Shown one piece after another: positions 12,967-24,739 of a stretch of DNA of 64,000 bases. Source of the stretch: Armigeres subalbatus (Eukaryota; Arthropoda; Insecta; Diptera; Culicidae); the NCBI RefSeq assembly GCF_024139115.2, contig NC_085140.1:24148035-24212034 (forward strand). The letters are read 5' to 3'. Numbering within the stretch: the first letter of the stretch is position 1; each line of letters starts with the position of its first letter. The notes beneath the pieces were generated by a model. The model was not told where the DNA came from and did no database searches. It was given only the letters and a program-made list of their open reading frames with translations. Both the position numbers and the translations under genes were made by a program.

Positions 12967-13812
12967 TGCCTTTCTCGTATACAAAGTATACGTAAAGGCT
13001 ATATGTTCGCTCCAAAAACGAACTTTTGATTGGAGTCCCGGAGACCCATAGTGTTATATACCGATCGACTCAGCTCGACGAATTGAGGTGATGTCTGTGT
13101 GTATGTGTGTGCGTATGTGTGTGTATGTGTGTGTGTATGTGTGTGTATGTGTGTGTGTATGTGTGTGTGTATGTGTGTGCGCAAAATAATCTCACTCATT
13201 TTTCAGGCACTTATACTTAATCGATTTGCTCGCAACAAGTTGCATTCGACGTAGAATCTTGTCCCATTGTTTCGTATTGAAAATTGGCCCAATCGGACTA
13301 TGGGCTTCGGAATTATGGCCAAAATATATTTATGTATAAGAAAAATTCTCACTCACTTTTTATTCACTTACTCTAAGCTGATTTTCTCGCAACAAGTTTC
13401 ATTCGACGTAGAATCTTTCCCAATTGTTTCGTATTGAAAATTGGCCCAATCGGACTATGGGTTTCGAAGTTGTGGCCAAAATTCATTTTTGTACATAAGA
13501 ACACGTACAAAATTCTCACTCATTTTTCAGGTACTTATCTTTACCGGATTTTCTCGCAACAAGTTGCATTCGACGCAGAATCCTGTTCCATTGTTTCTTA
13601 TTTGAAATTGGCCATATCGGACTATGGGTTCGAAAGTTATGGCCAAAATACAAATTCGAACGAAAAAATCGCGTAAAAAATGTCACTCATTTTTCGGGCA
13701 CTTATGCTCAACCGATTTGCTCACAACAAGTTGCATTAGACGTAGAATCATGTCCCGTTGTTTCCTATTGAAATTTGCCCATATCGGACTATGGGATCGA
13801 AAATTTTACCAT
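12967..13812 (+). mobile_element. TGCCTTTCTCG repeat with diverged internal units
   Basis: Head TGCCTTTCTCGTATAC at 12967, (GT/AT)-rich tract 13090-13180, then four internal units whose CTCACTCA marker starts at about 13189, 13349, 13517 and 13682. The last unit is cut by the head of another copy at about 13816. Confidence 0.8.
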
Positions 13813-15130
13813 TTTTGCCTTTCTCGTATACTAAGTGTACGGTAAAGGCTTTATGATCGCTCCAAAAACAAACTTTTTATAGAAGGCCCGGAGACCCATA
13901 GTGTTATATACCAATCGACTCAGTTCGACGAATTGAGGTGATGTCTGTGTGTGTGTGTGTGCGCGCAAAACTACTCAAAAAATGTCACTCATTTTTCGGG
14001 CTTTTATCCTCAACCGATTTGCTCACAACAAGTTGCATTCGACGCAGAATCCTGTCCCATTGTTTCCTATTTGAAATTGGCCAGATCGGACTATGGGATC
14101 AAAAGTTATGGCCAAAATACAAATTCATACAAAAAAATCGCGTCAAAAATGTCACTCATTTTTCGGGCACTTATCCTCAACCGATTTGCTTGCAACAAGT
14201 TGCATTCGACGCAGAATACTATCCCATTGTTTCTTATCTGAAATTGGGCAGATCGGACTATGGCATCGAGAGTTATGGCCAAAATACAAATTCATACGAA
14301 AAAATTGCGTAAGAAATGTCACTCATTTTTCGGGCACTTATCCTCAACCGATTTGGTTGCAACAAGTTGCATTCGACGCAGAATACTATCCCATTGTTTC
14401 CTATTTGAAATTCAGACTATGGGATCGAAAGTTATGGCCAAAATACAAATTCGTACGAAAAAATCGCGTAAAAAATGTCACTCATTTTTCGGGCACTTAT
14501 CCTCAACCGATTTGGTTGCAACAAGTTGCATTCGACGCAGAATACTATCCCATTGTTTCCTATTTGAAATTCAGACTATGGGATCGAAAGTTATGGCCAA
14601 AATACAAATTCGTACGAAAAAATCGCGTAAAAAATGTCACTCATTTTTCGGACACTTATCCTCAACCGATTTGCTTGCAACAAAGTGCATTCGACGCATA
14701 ATCCTGTCCCATTATTTCCTATTTGGAATTGGCCAGATCGGACTATGGCATCGAAAGTTATGGCCAAAATACAAATTCATACGAAAAAATCGCGTAAGAA
14801 ATGTCACTCATTTTTCGGGCATTTATCCTTAACCGATTTGCTCACAACAAGTTGCATTCGACGTAGAATCCTGTCCCGTTGTTTCCTATTGAAAATTGGC
14901 CATATCGGACTATGGGATCGAAAATTTTACCATTTTTATGGAAAAATCGCTAAAAAAATGTCACTCATTTTTCAGGTACTTTTCCTCAACTGATTTGCTC
15001 GCATTAAATTGCATTCGACGCAGAATGTCTCATTGATTCTTATTGAAAATTGGCTATTTATTGTGAAAAAGAGTTTAAAAAAATCTAGCACACTTTTTTA
15101 GCACTTAGACTTCATCTATTCGAATAGATC
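13813..15130 (+). mobile_element. TGCCTTTCTCG repeat with ~160-167-bp tandem array
   Basis: Head at 13816, short (GT)n at 13945-13963, then about seven units with the TCACTCATTTTTC marker at 13983, 14150, 14317, 14474, 14635, 14801 and 14957. Two adjacent units (14317-14634) share the same ~10-bp loss within the 'TTGAAATTGGCCAGATCGG' block, showing that they arose by local duplication. The usual 3' end is absent; the copy fades near 15130. Confidence 0.85.
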
Positions 15131-15145
15131 ATCTGATCTTTTCGG

Positions 15146-15390
15146 CACAGAGAAACAGACGTCTCACTTAGAACAAAATGCAATCAAAATCATCGTCACG
15201 GAAGCATTGCCTTCCAATGCTAAAACCACTGAGTGTGGCCGCAACCAAATGGCGGTGGTGCGCAAAAGTCAAACACTGGCAAAATCGATCGAAGCGCCAT
15301 AGGGGGCCGATTAATCACCAACAAAAAAAATATTAAAATGTTAAAAAGGTGAACAATAGAACGATGAGTAAGACGTCTGTTTCTCTGTGT
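15146..15390. mobile_element. Short inverted-repeat element (MITE)
   Basis: The ends are inverted copies: CACAGAGAAACAGACGTCT at 15146 and AGACGTCTGTTTCTCTGTG ending at 15389. About 245 bp, no ORF. The superfamily cannot be set because no convincing target duplication is visible. Confidence 0.75.
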
Positions 15391-15419
15391 AATCGGTATT
15401 TGCAGAATACCCGTCGAGA

Positions 15420-15800
15420 ATGAGAAAAGATTTTGAAGAACTCTTTGAATTTTCTGTGAGTTTTAGAAATAATTTTTAGTGAAAAATCGTTTTAAAAAAT
15501 AATTTCCCGTGAAATAAGGAGAATTTCCCATGAAAATTCTGGGGAATTTCTCGTGAAAATTCAAGAGAATTGAAATTGAACATTCTTTTCAAATTATCTT
15601 GGAAATTTATAATAATTTCCGTACGGGCAAATAAAGGAATTACTCCAAAATTTAAACGGGAGATTCATCTCAATTTCCACAAGATTTTGTCTAAGTTCTT
15701 GCGGGGAAATCATCTGAACTCCCACAATGAATTCTTTTTCATTTCCACAAGAAATTTGTCTGAATTTTCGTGGGATGTACTCCGGATTTGTATTTGAAAT
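15420..15800. repeat. Degenerate minisatellite of TTTCCCGTGAAAATTC-like units
   Basis: Loose repetition of short motifs such as GAATTTCCCATGAAAATTC and TCATCTCAATTTCCACAAG. A common kind of low-complexity filler in Aedes; not coding. Confidence 0.6.
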
Positions 15801-16005
15801 TTTAGGGATGTCTCTTCGGATTTTCCATATACAGTATACCCCCGCTGATCCGACAAATGTATGGCCGGACTATCGGGGTTTCTCTCGTTAATCCGATTGT
15901 CAAATCCATACAAATGAACCAACACAAAATCACAGCACAAATTTGAAAACTGACAGCATAATGTATTTAAATGGGTGTTGATACTTTTTAATCCGGAAAA
16001 TTCGA

Positions 16006-16095
16006 CACAGAATCCTGTCTCATTGTTTCCTATTGAAAATTGACCCGATCGGACTATGGGCTTAGAAGTTATGGCCAAAATACTTGTTTTCATAT
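16006..16095 (+). repeat. Fragment of the 167-bp unit inside the pogo-like MITE
   Basis: Matches the internal unit of the TGCCTTTCTCG family from TTCGACACAGAATCCTGTC to TTATGGCCAAAATACTTG. It has neither head nor tail. Confidence 0.75.
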
Positions 16096-16113
16096 TTAAG
16101 CACGTTAAAAAGT

Positions 16114-16148
16114 CTACACGTAAAAAAATTTAATGTTGTTTATTATTA
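16114..16148. repeat. 35-bp exact repeat also found at 17251
   Basis: The motif beginning CTACACGTAAAAAAATTTAA is repeated exactly at 17251-17285, about 1.1 kb away in the same orientation. It probably marks the end of an element whose other end I cannot define. Confidence 0.6.
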
Positions 16149-16344
16149 ATATTTCTAATACTTTTTTGCCAAAGCAGGCGCTTAATGACATGTATAAGAA
16201 AAAACTTATACATCGCATTAGTCACGTACATTCGGAAACTTATACTTTTCATTAACTTATGAATGTTATTAGCTTTTTGATATGGGATCCGGACTAACGA
16301 GTCGTCGGACTGACGAGGTCCGGATAAGCGGGGGGATACTGTAC

Positions 16345-18950
16345 CACATTTTTACAGAAAGTTTTAAATTCCAACAGGAAATTATTTTCAATTTTCTCAG
16401 TAAATTTTCTTTAGTTTCCAAGATCGAAAATTCTTACGAATGTCGACAAGAAATTGAAATTGTTCTGGTGTTGAATGGCTATTTCTCACAATTGCCACGG
16501 TAAATGATTTGATGAAAAAAATCAGAGAAATTTCATAAAAAAATCCGCCAGAGTTTTTTTAAAGACTCAGTAGAAAGTTCAGGAGATTTTTCTCGCGTTC
16601 CGTTTGCTGTCAATTTTGAAACCCGGAAATTTTGGCCCAAGCAGAAAAATTGATAACTCTTTATTTTTTGAGTCGTGAACCCTCCTGATACAATGACGGC
16701 ATAGATCTGGTGGAATGTGAAGAAGTTTTCCTCAAAAGGTCGTGTATTCGAGTCCGGTCGGATTCCTACTATTGCAGCTGAATGAAGAAATCTGCCGCCA
16801 TCTCTACTGAACGCTCAACTCCTAGTAGCGAAGCAGCAATTCAAGCTTACAAGAATGAATTCTCCACGGATTCGTACGAAGCAGAATATATGCGCAATTT
16901 GATTATTGAGAATGAAATGGATCTGGTGAAGCAGGGCTGACTGGCGATCGGGGTGAAATGTGTGCGTAATGAGTGCATGCATGCAGGTTGTATAATTTTT
17001 ATTAGTTTCATGCCTGGTTCCGTTTCTGAGCCATTACCGACGAAATATTTCAAAATAATAATTAAATAACAGCTGGTTGTAGAGGTAAAAATGCCACCTA
17101 AAGTTTAAGTTTGATATTTTAACTAACATTCTTACGTGCTGTCACAAAATTTATAAAATTAGCTATATTTCACTATGATCTCTCTATTTCCTATGTCTTT
17201 TCTACCATCGACTGAAGCATTCAAAATTTGTTTGAGAAATGGTCCTAGCTCTACACGTAAAAAAATTTAATGTTGTTTATTATTACGAACTAGAAGTAGT
17301 GCAAAAGGGTTCAAATTCGGATCGAACTAGATTTTCGTAGCAGCTATTCCCTGGCAGCTCAAAATTAAAATTTATTCAAATTTAGACGCGTTTAGATAGG
17401 GTTTACATGAATAGTTGTAAACCCAATAATATTACTCTTATTGAGCCTCGTTACCTCAACTCTATAGCTGCACCAGTTGAAACCAACTAAGACAGTATAA
17501 CATGTTCAGATATTATTTTAAACCTTCAACTCTATGCCTATTTACAGCACAATTCAAGAATAAGTATTTACTTCGCACTATTTTTTCTGCAGAAATAATA
17601 AATTTCGATATTTTTTTATTCCTTTCTTTATTTGTTAGTGTTATTTTCCTGCTACTGTGCCGAGCAGAATACCATAGAAGTAGCTGCTGTACAGAATCCA
17701 CACAGGGTCTATTTTGGGATTTCATTATTACTCGCCATTATTATCCATCTTATCGTGAGTCCATTTTTATGATTTCATGTTTTTATATATTTATGTTTCA
17801 TGTCGTGCATCCAATGATCGTTGCATTGTTCGATTGCCATTTATCGGGGTACGTTGGAGGAGTGCTTCCGAGAAGAACAATTTGTCAGTCCTCATCGGGC
17901 AGTCGTGATGGTAAAATACTCTCGCAGGCGTGGCGTAGCGACGCACATGACTACAGTTAAAAAGAAGCGTGCAGGAGATGACGTTAATGTCACGGGTGAA
18001 ATCCATCAAAATTCTATTACTATAAAATCACTAATTACTCACTCATGTTTCTTGAGCACCCTTTAAGGGTACATTATTTGTAATCGCATATCTGTCCCAT
18101 ATGAATAGAAAACCCAGTAAAGATGGGACAAATATGCGGTTGCAGGCAGTACATAGAGCCAAGGTAAAGGATCTCCAACTTAATGCACTAATGATCTATT
18201 TTGATTATGCTTGATTCTACATCACTACTTTCCTGTAAACCTACAGCTTTTTTTTTATAAATTTACGTAATTCCATGTATTAAAATTGTTTATGATTTCC
18301 AATCAATAACAATTATGTTATTATGTTGTAATGTTTGATACTGCCTTCCTACTTTTGAACAAATATTTTCAGAATTCAAGAATTCAATTTCAATTTCAAA
18401 TTTTTAATACCATGGACGTAGTTGATCCTATTTGAAGGCAGCAGCATGACACTATCAGCTACCAGAACTTCCACCGCTGCCCCCAGCGTAAACAAACGGA
18501 GACTCCAAATCGGCCATAGTTGGGCTTTGGACAACTTACTTGCACGTGATCACGTTTTCAATGGAAGCAAAGGAGGATAGAAAATGCAAAACCCTGGACA
18601 AACTAAGTTGGTGAGCATGTTCCAGTTCTTTATCTTAGTGCTTCAGACTACTATGTTCATGAAATTTCACACTAAATACGCACAGGGCATCGTTTGCTGC
18701 TATTGCCGCGGATATTGTGGGAGTCCCAGGTATCCGGTTCACGCTTTGGTTTGCAACGGTGGCTCTTCTCGACCTTCTACTCCCTGAGTAGTTACTACAA
18801 ATAAGGGCGTCCTTGTGAAATTTTGCTGTACCTGTTATGAATAACTAGTACATCCCATTCCCCACACTTCCTGAAGAGACCTTTCTTGCTTCAGAAGTGA
18901 ATCCTTTTTGTGGTACTAGTATTCGTAACATAAAGGGCACCATTACGGAA
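16345..18950. other. Intergenic stretch with little recognisable content
   Basis: Apart from the 35-bp repeat at 17251 and the small frame at 16782-16940, no element ends or domains were recognised. Two opposite frames at 17502-17960 and 17513-17725 have unremarkable composition. Confidence 0.4.
16782..16940 (+). CDS. Small unassigned ORF (52 aa), possible exon or remnant
   Basis: ATG at 16782 to TGA at 16938-16940. The product has protein-like mixed composition without low complexity (for example AYKNEFSTDSYEAEYMRNL). It is preceded by a splice-acceptor-like run (ATTCCTACTATTGCAG), but an in-frame TGA sits immediately before the ATG, so a simple spliced extension would need a different frame. 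Not recognised; a chance ORF or the remnant of a mobile element is equally possible. Confidence 0.2.
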   Translation: MKKSAAISTERSTPSSEAAIQAYKNEFSTDSYEAEYMRNLIIENEMDLVKQG

Positions 18951-19069
18951 CATGAGATTTGATCAAATTATTCGTAGTACTACTTGATCAACACCCCCAG
19001 CTGGGTGAGGGATAGAGGATGACGCACACACACACACAGACTCAGTAGAAAGTTCAGGAGACACTCGTT

Positions 19070-19660
19070 ACACTTTCTCGATGAATTCTTCCTTGAATCC
19101 TTTGGTACATGTTCTAGAAATATCTTTGGAAACTCTTCCAGATTTTTATCTGGGAATCCTTATAAGAATTTCTGCAGTAAAGCCCTATCTGGAATTCTTT
19201 CTGAAATTCCTCCTGAAGTTCCTCCAGGAATTCGTCCGCAAATTCCTTCAGTGATTTTTCAGAAAATTTCTCCAAAAATTCGTTTAGAAATATTTCTAGG
19301 AGCTCCTCCATAAGTTCATCCAGAAATTTTTCCTCGAAGAATTCCGTCGGAAATACCTCCAGTCGTTTCTCAAGTCGTTCCTACACAAATTGTTTATTTC
19401 ACGACTTCCTCCACCAGTTCTTCCAGAAATGCCTCTCGAAGCTACTGCAGGCATTCGTTCGGAAATTCTTCCAAAAATCCCCTCGGAAGTTTCTCCAGGA
19501 ATTCCTCTTGATGATTCTCCAAGAATGTTGCCGAAAGATTGTCCAATAATACCTCTGAAATTATACTCCGGAATTTCTCTGTTATTTCCTCCAGGAATTC
19601 TTTCGAAAATTCCTGCAACAATACCTCAGGAAGTTCCTCCAAAAAATTGTGCATCAGAAA
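19070..19660. repeat. TTCCTCCAGGAATTC-type minisatellite
   Basis: About 600 bp of degenerate 12-18-bp units around TTCCTCCAGAAATTC and its variants. The Pro/Ile/Ser-rich plus frame and the Glu/Phe/Leu-rich minus frame reflect the repeat. Confidence 0.8.
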
Positions 19661-19670
19661 AAACATCAGA

Positions 19671-19972
19671 TTGCATTCGACGCAGAATCTTGTCCCATTG
19701 TTTCCTATAGAAACTTGGCCGGATCGTACAATTGGGTCAAAAGTAATGGCGAAAATTCCTAATTTTAAAACTACAAAATAAAATGCCATTTTTTGCTCTT
19801 ATGCTCATCCGATTTGTTTGCAACAAATTGCGTTTGGCGAGATTTTTTTTATGCATATAAACAAAAATGAAAAATAAGACCAGATATTGGTGTTATTTTA
19901 GATTTTTCCAAACCTTTTGAACGAACGAGAAAGGCACCATCACCGCTAGGTGGATTAATCTGGGTTTTTATA
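19671..19972 (+). mobile_element. 3' portion of a TGCCTTTCTCG repeat, near-identical to 9953-10257
   Basis: Starts at AGATTGCATTCGACGCAG and ends at the family 3' end (CGAGAAAGGCACCATCACCG, CTAGGTGGATTAATCTGGG). It differs from the other copy by only a few substitutions and one deletion of about ten bases. The head is missing; the left part is minisatellite. Confidence 0.85.
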
Positions 19973-20470
19973 CTTATCATGGTATTGGAGACGACTGGAA
20001 ATAGTTTTCATATCTCAGTCTTAAAAATCATTAAATGGCTACGGTTTAATCTGTCCAACTTTTTGGCCATTGGATGTAGCCTTTTTCAAGGGAAAACATT
20101 GATCAATCGTTTTCGTCCTAATTTGTATGTCTTTGTACAGTAAACAGTACAGCAAAAAAAAAGGTCAAATTATGATCACACGAAACCAAAAACGGCATAC
20201 AAATTAGGATGAAAAAGATTGACCGTTTTTTCCCTTAAAACATCCAATGCCCGAAACGTCGGTCAGAATGGAACGTTAACCGTTCAATGGCTTTTAAGAC
20301 TGAGATAGCAGCAACGCCTATATTTATTTCTATCTTTGGTATTTTGGTAATAAATACCTGGTAATCAAAACATCATGAGTGAAACTTTTTTTAAAAGATG
20401 AAAATGATTGACAAGTTTGAATAAATGTAAAATGTCAATGACAAATCATACAATTGAAAATGTATTGAAC
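19973..20470. other. AT-rich stretch, no gene
   Basis: A loose inverted similarity exists between 20100-20130 (CGTTTTCGTCCTAATTTGTAT) and 20195-20220 (ATACAAATTAGGATGAAAAA), suggesting an old inverted-repeat element. No ORF of note. Confidence 0.4.
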
Positions 20471-20476
20471 ATTTTG

Positions 20477-20706
20477 GCACCAACATTTCAAAAGGGCGTA
20501 ACTGATTTTGTGAACAAAAGCTTCTCACGTCGCTGGTGGGTTAATTTGAGCCCACCCACGCAATCTAATACCACTGATGGAAGCATCGAATCCCCTTCTT
20601 TCATTTAATGGTGCTGGATTGCGCGGGTGAGCAAAAATTAGCCCACCAGAAACGTGACAAGCTCTTGTTTACAAAAGCAGTTATGCCCTTTTGAAATGTT
20701 GGTGCC
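20477..20706. mobile_element. Inverted-repeat element (foldback/MITE), GGCACCAACATTT ends
   Basis: The left arm starts GGCACCAACATTTCAAAAGG and the right arm ends with its complement at 20706. Arms of about 90 bp are imperfect (GGTGGGTTAATTTGAGCCCAC against GTGAGCAAAAATTAGCCCACC). It is related at the tips to the hairpin at 31186-31325. No ORF. Confidence 0.75.
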
Positions 20707-20879
20707 GATTTATGGATCGTTGTTTCGATCTATGGGCGATAAAAAAAAATTCGCCGACTTGAAAAGAATTCCTGGAGAAATCTAGCATTTTTTTTCCTTC
20801 TATATTAAAGAGGCTTCCAGCTCTTGGCTGGTTCACCTCTGGTAAGCAATTTATTCGGAAAATCAATTAGGGATTGCTT

Positions 20880-21500
20880 TGTAAAATCTTTTGAGAATTC
20901 CCTTGGAAATTCTTCAGAAATGTTTTAAAAAATTACAAAATTACTAAGCATTTTTCAAAGCAATTCGTCAAACTTCTGAAGAAATTTCTGGATCAATTTT
21001 TGAAAGATTTTCCAAAGGAATCACTCAAGGTGTATCCAAAGTAATTATTAGAGTAATTTAAAAAACATAGATTTTTAATGAATTCTTGAAGGAGGAACCG
21101 AAGATATTTTTGAAAAAGAATCTAAAGGATTTTGTGAAGTATTTTGGCTAAAGGTATTTTCGAAGAAATTCCTGGAGAAATTCCGAAGGGATTTTCTAAA
21201 GGAATTCCTAAAGGAAAATTAAAAGGAATTTTCAAAGGTATTCTCGAAAACAACCCTAAATTCAAACAATCCAATCCAATTTCCAGAATTTCTCAGAGGG
21301 ATTCCAAAATAAAATTTTCAAAAAATTTCTGATAGATTTCTATGGAGAAAATAACTTCCAAACGTTCAATGTAATTCCCAGAAGACTTGTTAAAATAAAT
21401 TGTCTAGGAAGTCCGAAGGAGTTAACGAAAATGTTATTAAAATTTCCTAAGCAATTCGTATACGAATTTTCCAAGGAATCTAAAGAAAATTTTCGTATGC
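20880..21500. repeat. AAGGAATTCCT-type minisatellite
   Basis: Degenerate repetition of GGAATTYC/GAAAATT motifs. The 62-codon frame at 21144-21332 (KGIPKG-like repeats) is a by-product. Confidence 0.7.
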
Positions 21501-22080
21501 GCTCCTATAAAAAACGAGCAATGGGTAATGTTTTTAACATAACCGCTAGTAGACGTAGGACTTGTATAATCGTAACGTATTTACATTCAACTTCTAACTT
21601 TTGGATCTATGGAGTTTGATCATAGGTATTGATATTGGAAACAACAACTTCCATGCTATATATAAATATTAACAATTTGTTTATTCAAAACTTCTGTAAA
21701 ATAAAACTAATAAATTAAGTACATAATTAGAATTACTTTGTTTCTAACTGTTGAGCCCTTATTTACACAAGCAAATGTAGGGCATTTTTAGATTTCTAAT
21801 TGATGATAGTATTTGAAGTTTAAAAATTCTTGTAATTAAATTTTCAGACTTAGGCAAAATATGCTATTGCTGTCCCGTTTTCCAAACAAAGAAATACAGC
21901 ACCAATGTCGTTGTTTCTTTTTGCTAACATGCGTGCTTACTGCTGAAAAAAATCACAACAATAAGGAACAAGTCAAGGAGCAGTAACCCTACGAAAATAG
22001 AAGAGGTACTGCTAATACGTCAACGAAAATTTATTTAATATTTTCATTCCAAACTCCGAGCCTACGTCAAGTTTAATAAT
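21501..22080. other. AT-rich stretch, no feature recognised
   Basis: No element ends, domains or RNA genes seen. Confidence 0.4.
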
Positions 22081-22084
22081 ATAA

Positions 22085-22440
22085 TTTCTCAAATAATATC
22101 TGAAGAAATTTCCAAAGTATTTTACGGAAATATTTAAAGGAAATTCGTAAAGGAATTGCCAATGCAATGGCATCTTTAAAGGAACTTCATGAGAAATTTC
22201 CGGAGCAATTTCGTGAGGTGTTTTCTAAAGTTTTTGTAAAGATGTTTTTTGAATTCTCATAATCCCCTTTTCGAAGAAGTTTTTGAATTCATCACTTTCA
22301 ATTCGAAGGAATCTCTGGAAGGATTTTCGAAGGAATTCATGAAGGAATTTTTGATTGAATGGCTGAAGCAATTTCTGGATGAACTTGCAAAGGAATTCCT
22401 AGAGGAATTTCTGTACGAATTTCTTGAGTAAGTAATTCAC
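22085..22440. repeat. GAAGGAATTT-type minisatellite
   Basis: Repeats of the same class as 20880-21500. The frame at 22249-22431 (KEFLEEFL-like) follows from the repeat period and is not a gene. Confidence 0.7.
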
Positions 22441-22619
22441 GAGAAAAACTGATTTGGTACCAGCAATAATTTCTTTTGAAAAATGTTTTTTTGCAATATT
22501 TACTTGTTTTAATTGAACATTTTGCTTCAATAATTCATATATGGCACGTTTGGTTTTACCGGGAAATTAATCTTAAGCGCTTGGGAAAAAAAGAACTGGA
22601 AAAATCAGGGAATTTTATT

Positions 22620-22800
22620 TTTACAGACGAGTAGACACCCTGTTTTTCCTTCTCCCACTTCCTTCTGTTTTCCTCCTTCTTTAATCTCCCATATTCTTTC
22701 TTTATCTTTTTCTATTTTCTTTTTCCTTCTCCTTTCACATTTCATCTTCTTTTCTCTTCTTTCATTTTTCTTCTGCATTCAATCTTCTCTCACTTCAGCT
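22620..22800. repeat. Pyrimidine-rich low-complexity tract
   Basis: C/T-rich sequence with CTTCTCC and TTTCTTC motifs, less pure than the arrays at the window start. Confidence 0.6.
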
Positions 22801-22869
22801 TGCTCCATTAGTTCATTTGAACTAAACTCCTCGTTTTCTGAAAAACGCTTTTTCCCAATAACACCCCTA

Positions 22870-24465
22870 CTCTCTTAAATCATCTCTTTAGTACAGTGAA
22901 CATGTGTTTCAAATTTGGCTGAACTCGGTCCAGAGGCTAAGAAGCAACACTCAATTGTTCGTTTTCTAAACAGTACTCCTTCTTGCATATCCTTTTTTTT
23001 CTTGATGACTCTCACCCCCTGTACAATTTTTCTTTCAGGATAGAAAATATGTGCACCAGATTTGGTTAAAATTACCCTTCCATATAATTGTTTCCCCATG
23101 GTGGATATGTGTATACAATTTGGTGGAAGACACTCCTGGGGGTTGAAAGTAAGACTGAATTGTACATTTTTTTAATAATAACTTTCCCCCACAACGCCTT
23201 CGCGTTTTCGCAGTGATTCTTTCACGCCTGATACAATCGCCTCCTCAGTGTAGAGAATGTGTATTCCAAATTTCGTTGAATTGTTGCTGAGAGATGAAAA
23301 TTACACTGAATTGCGCATTTACCAAATAGTACTCCTCTCCCATTCCCTCCCCTTTTCTAATGATCCTTTCGGCCCATTGATTTTCTCCTTAGGATAGATA
23401 AATTGTGTATAAATTTTTGTTGAAATCGGTCCAGGGGTTCAGAGCTTATGCTAAATAGTTCATCTTCCAAATAATACCCCTCCCCTACATCTTCCTCGTT
23501 TTCCGCGCTACCACCTCTTCATTTATAATCGACATCTTAGTACAGAAAATATTCGTACAAAATTGGCTGAAATCCGTCCAGGGGGTTGAAAGTTACACTG
23601 AATTGTTCGATTTCTGAACAAAACTCCTCAATCCTGTCATATTCGGAGAAGTGTCATTTTCGTGGAATTTTTATTTTCGGAGAAATTTCATATTCGGAGA
23701 AATGTCATATTTGGGTAAATACCATTTTTAAGAAATTGTCATTTTTGGGGAAACGTACGTTATATTCGGGGAAATGTAATTTCCGGAGGATATGATACTT
23801 GTGGAAAGTGTTATTTCGGGGAAATTGATTATTTTCTTGAGAATTTTTCAATTAAAAAAATTGGTTTCCGGGGAGTTTTACAATCCCAAACAACCTAACT
23901 GAAGAAAGGGAAATTTTAAGTATGCCCAACGTCCGATATGCCTATCGTACATTATGCCTTACGTTTTTCACGCCTGACGTACTGATGCATCATGATGCTT
24001 TGCGCACATTATTCCTCTATTACACCTCTCTCTTTTCCGTTTAACTCCATCGATGATCGCCTGCTCAGTTTAAGCGATATATGTCCCAATTTTTGAGGAT
24101 ATCTGTCGAAGGGTTCAGAAGTTTTACTGATGTGATCGTTTTATTAAATAATATACATCACGTTCCGTAACTACCTTCCGCTTTTTCCAATGACTTTCCA
24201 ACTCCTTTATAATCATGTCCCCCCCCCTTCATTATCTTCAGCTGGGAATAGAGAATGCGTGTTTCAAATTTGGTTGAAATCGGACCTGGGGTAAAAAGGT
24301 AAATTGATTTTATTGTTTTCTAAAGAGTTCCCCTTCTCTCTTTTCCAATGATCTTTTGTTATCTTCTCCCAAGGATAGAGAATATGTAAATCAAATTTGG
24401 TTGAAATCGGTCGAGTGGTTCAGAAGAAGTTAGCGAACATACATACATACATATATTGGTTTGTT
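22870..24465. repeat. Diverged ~130-160-bp tandem array (TTTGGTTGAAATCGGTCCAG)
   Basis: A block reading AGNNTAGAGAATATGTGTNNC, AAATTTGGTTGAAATCGGTC and CAGGGGTTCAGAAGTTA recurs at about 22895, 23035, 23100, 23255, 23395, 23545, 24065, 24245 and 24365, separated by spacers with CACTGAATTGTTC and ACTCCTC. The array ends in (CATA)n at 24440-24457. Units are old and diverged. A shorter TTTCGGAGAAATGTCAT minisatellite is embedded at 23645-23830. Confidence 0.75.
23645..23830. repeat. TTCGGAGAAATGTCAT minisatellite
   Basis: About nine imperfect 15-20-bp units with the core TCGGAGAAATGTCAT. The short ORF over it is repeat-derived. Confidence 0.8.
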
Positions 24466-24553
24466 TTTCTCATAAAGAGAAGAAGTAAACGATGGCGATG
24501 AAATCGCTTAAGTCTAAAGGAGCCTCAAAAGGTATGTTGCCTCAGTTTTCCGT

Positions 24554-24735
24554 TGCGAGTGCCAACGGAGGTCCTTCGTAGGTTAGTTGGTTAATAGCAC
24601 CAGTCTAGCGTACTTTGGGTCGTGGGTTCTAGTCCCATCGAAGGAAAGTTATTACCTCCAATACATTTTTCTAATCAAAATCTTCCACATAATGTACATA
24701 TTCACATCTGAGTTTTCAGATCACTTTAAGTATAA
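24554..24735 (+). mobile_element. tRNA-derived SINE, copy 1
   Basis: The tRNA-like head at 24571-24646 has an A box (TAGGTTAGTTGG) and B box (GGGTTCTAGTCCC) with paired acceptor arms (CCTTCG/CGAAGG). It is followed by the tail shared with the copies at 30-31 kb (TTACCTCCAATACATTTT ... CACATAATGTACATATTCAC). Conserved flanks on both sides argue for a SINE and not a tRNA gene. Confidence 0.8.
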
Positions 24736-24739
24736 TGCT

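Larger units (their letters stand above)
15832..16341. mobile_element. pogo/Tigger-like MITE with internal insertion
   Basis: Ends CAGTATACCCCCGCTGATCC and GGATAAGCGGGGGGATACTG are inverted repeats flanked by TA on both sides (15830-15831 and 16342-16343), the target duplication of Tc1/mariner/pogo elements. The body resembles the element at 41163-41686. From about 16007 to 16287 unrelated DNA interrupts it, including a fragment of the 167-bp TGCCTTTCTCG unit. Confidence 0.8.

Noticed and set aside
14093..14832. 202- and 190-codon ORFs in the second 167-bp array
   Set aside because: Same repeat-derived frames; no start context or domain.
21144..22431. KGIPKG- and KEFLEEFL-like frames
   Set aside because: Products of AGGAATTC-type minisatellites with periods near a multiple of three.
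24571..24646. tRNA gene
   Set aside because: The tRNA-like sequence is followed by a conserved ~90-bp tail in all four copies and carries stem mismatches, as expected for a SINE.
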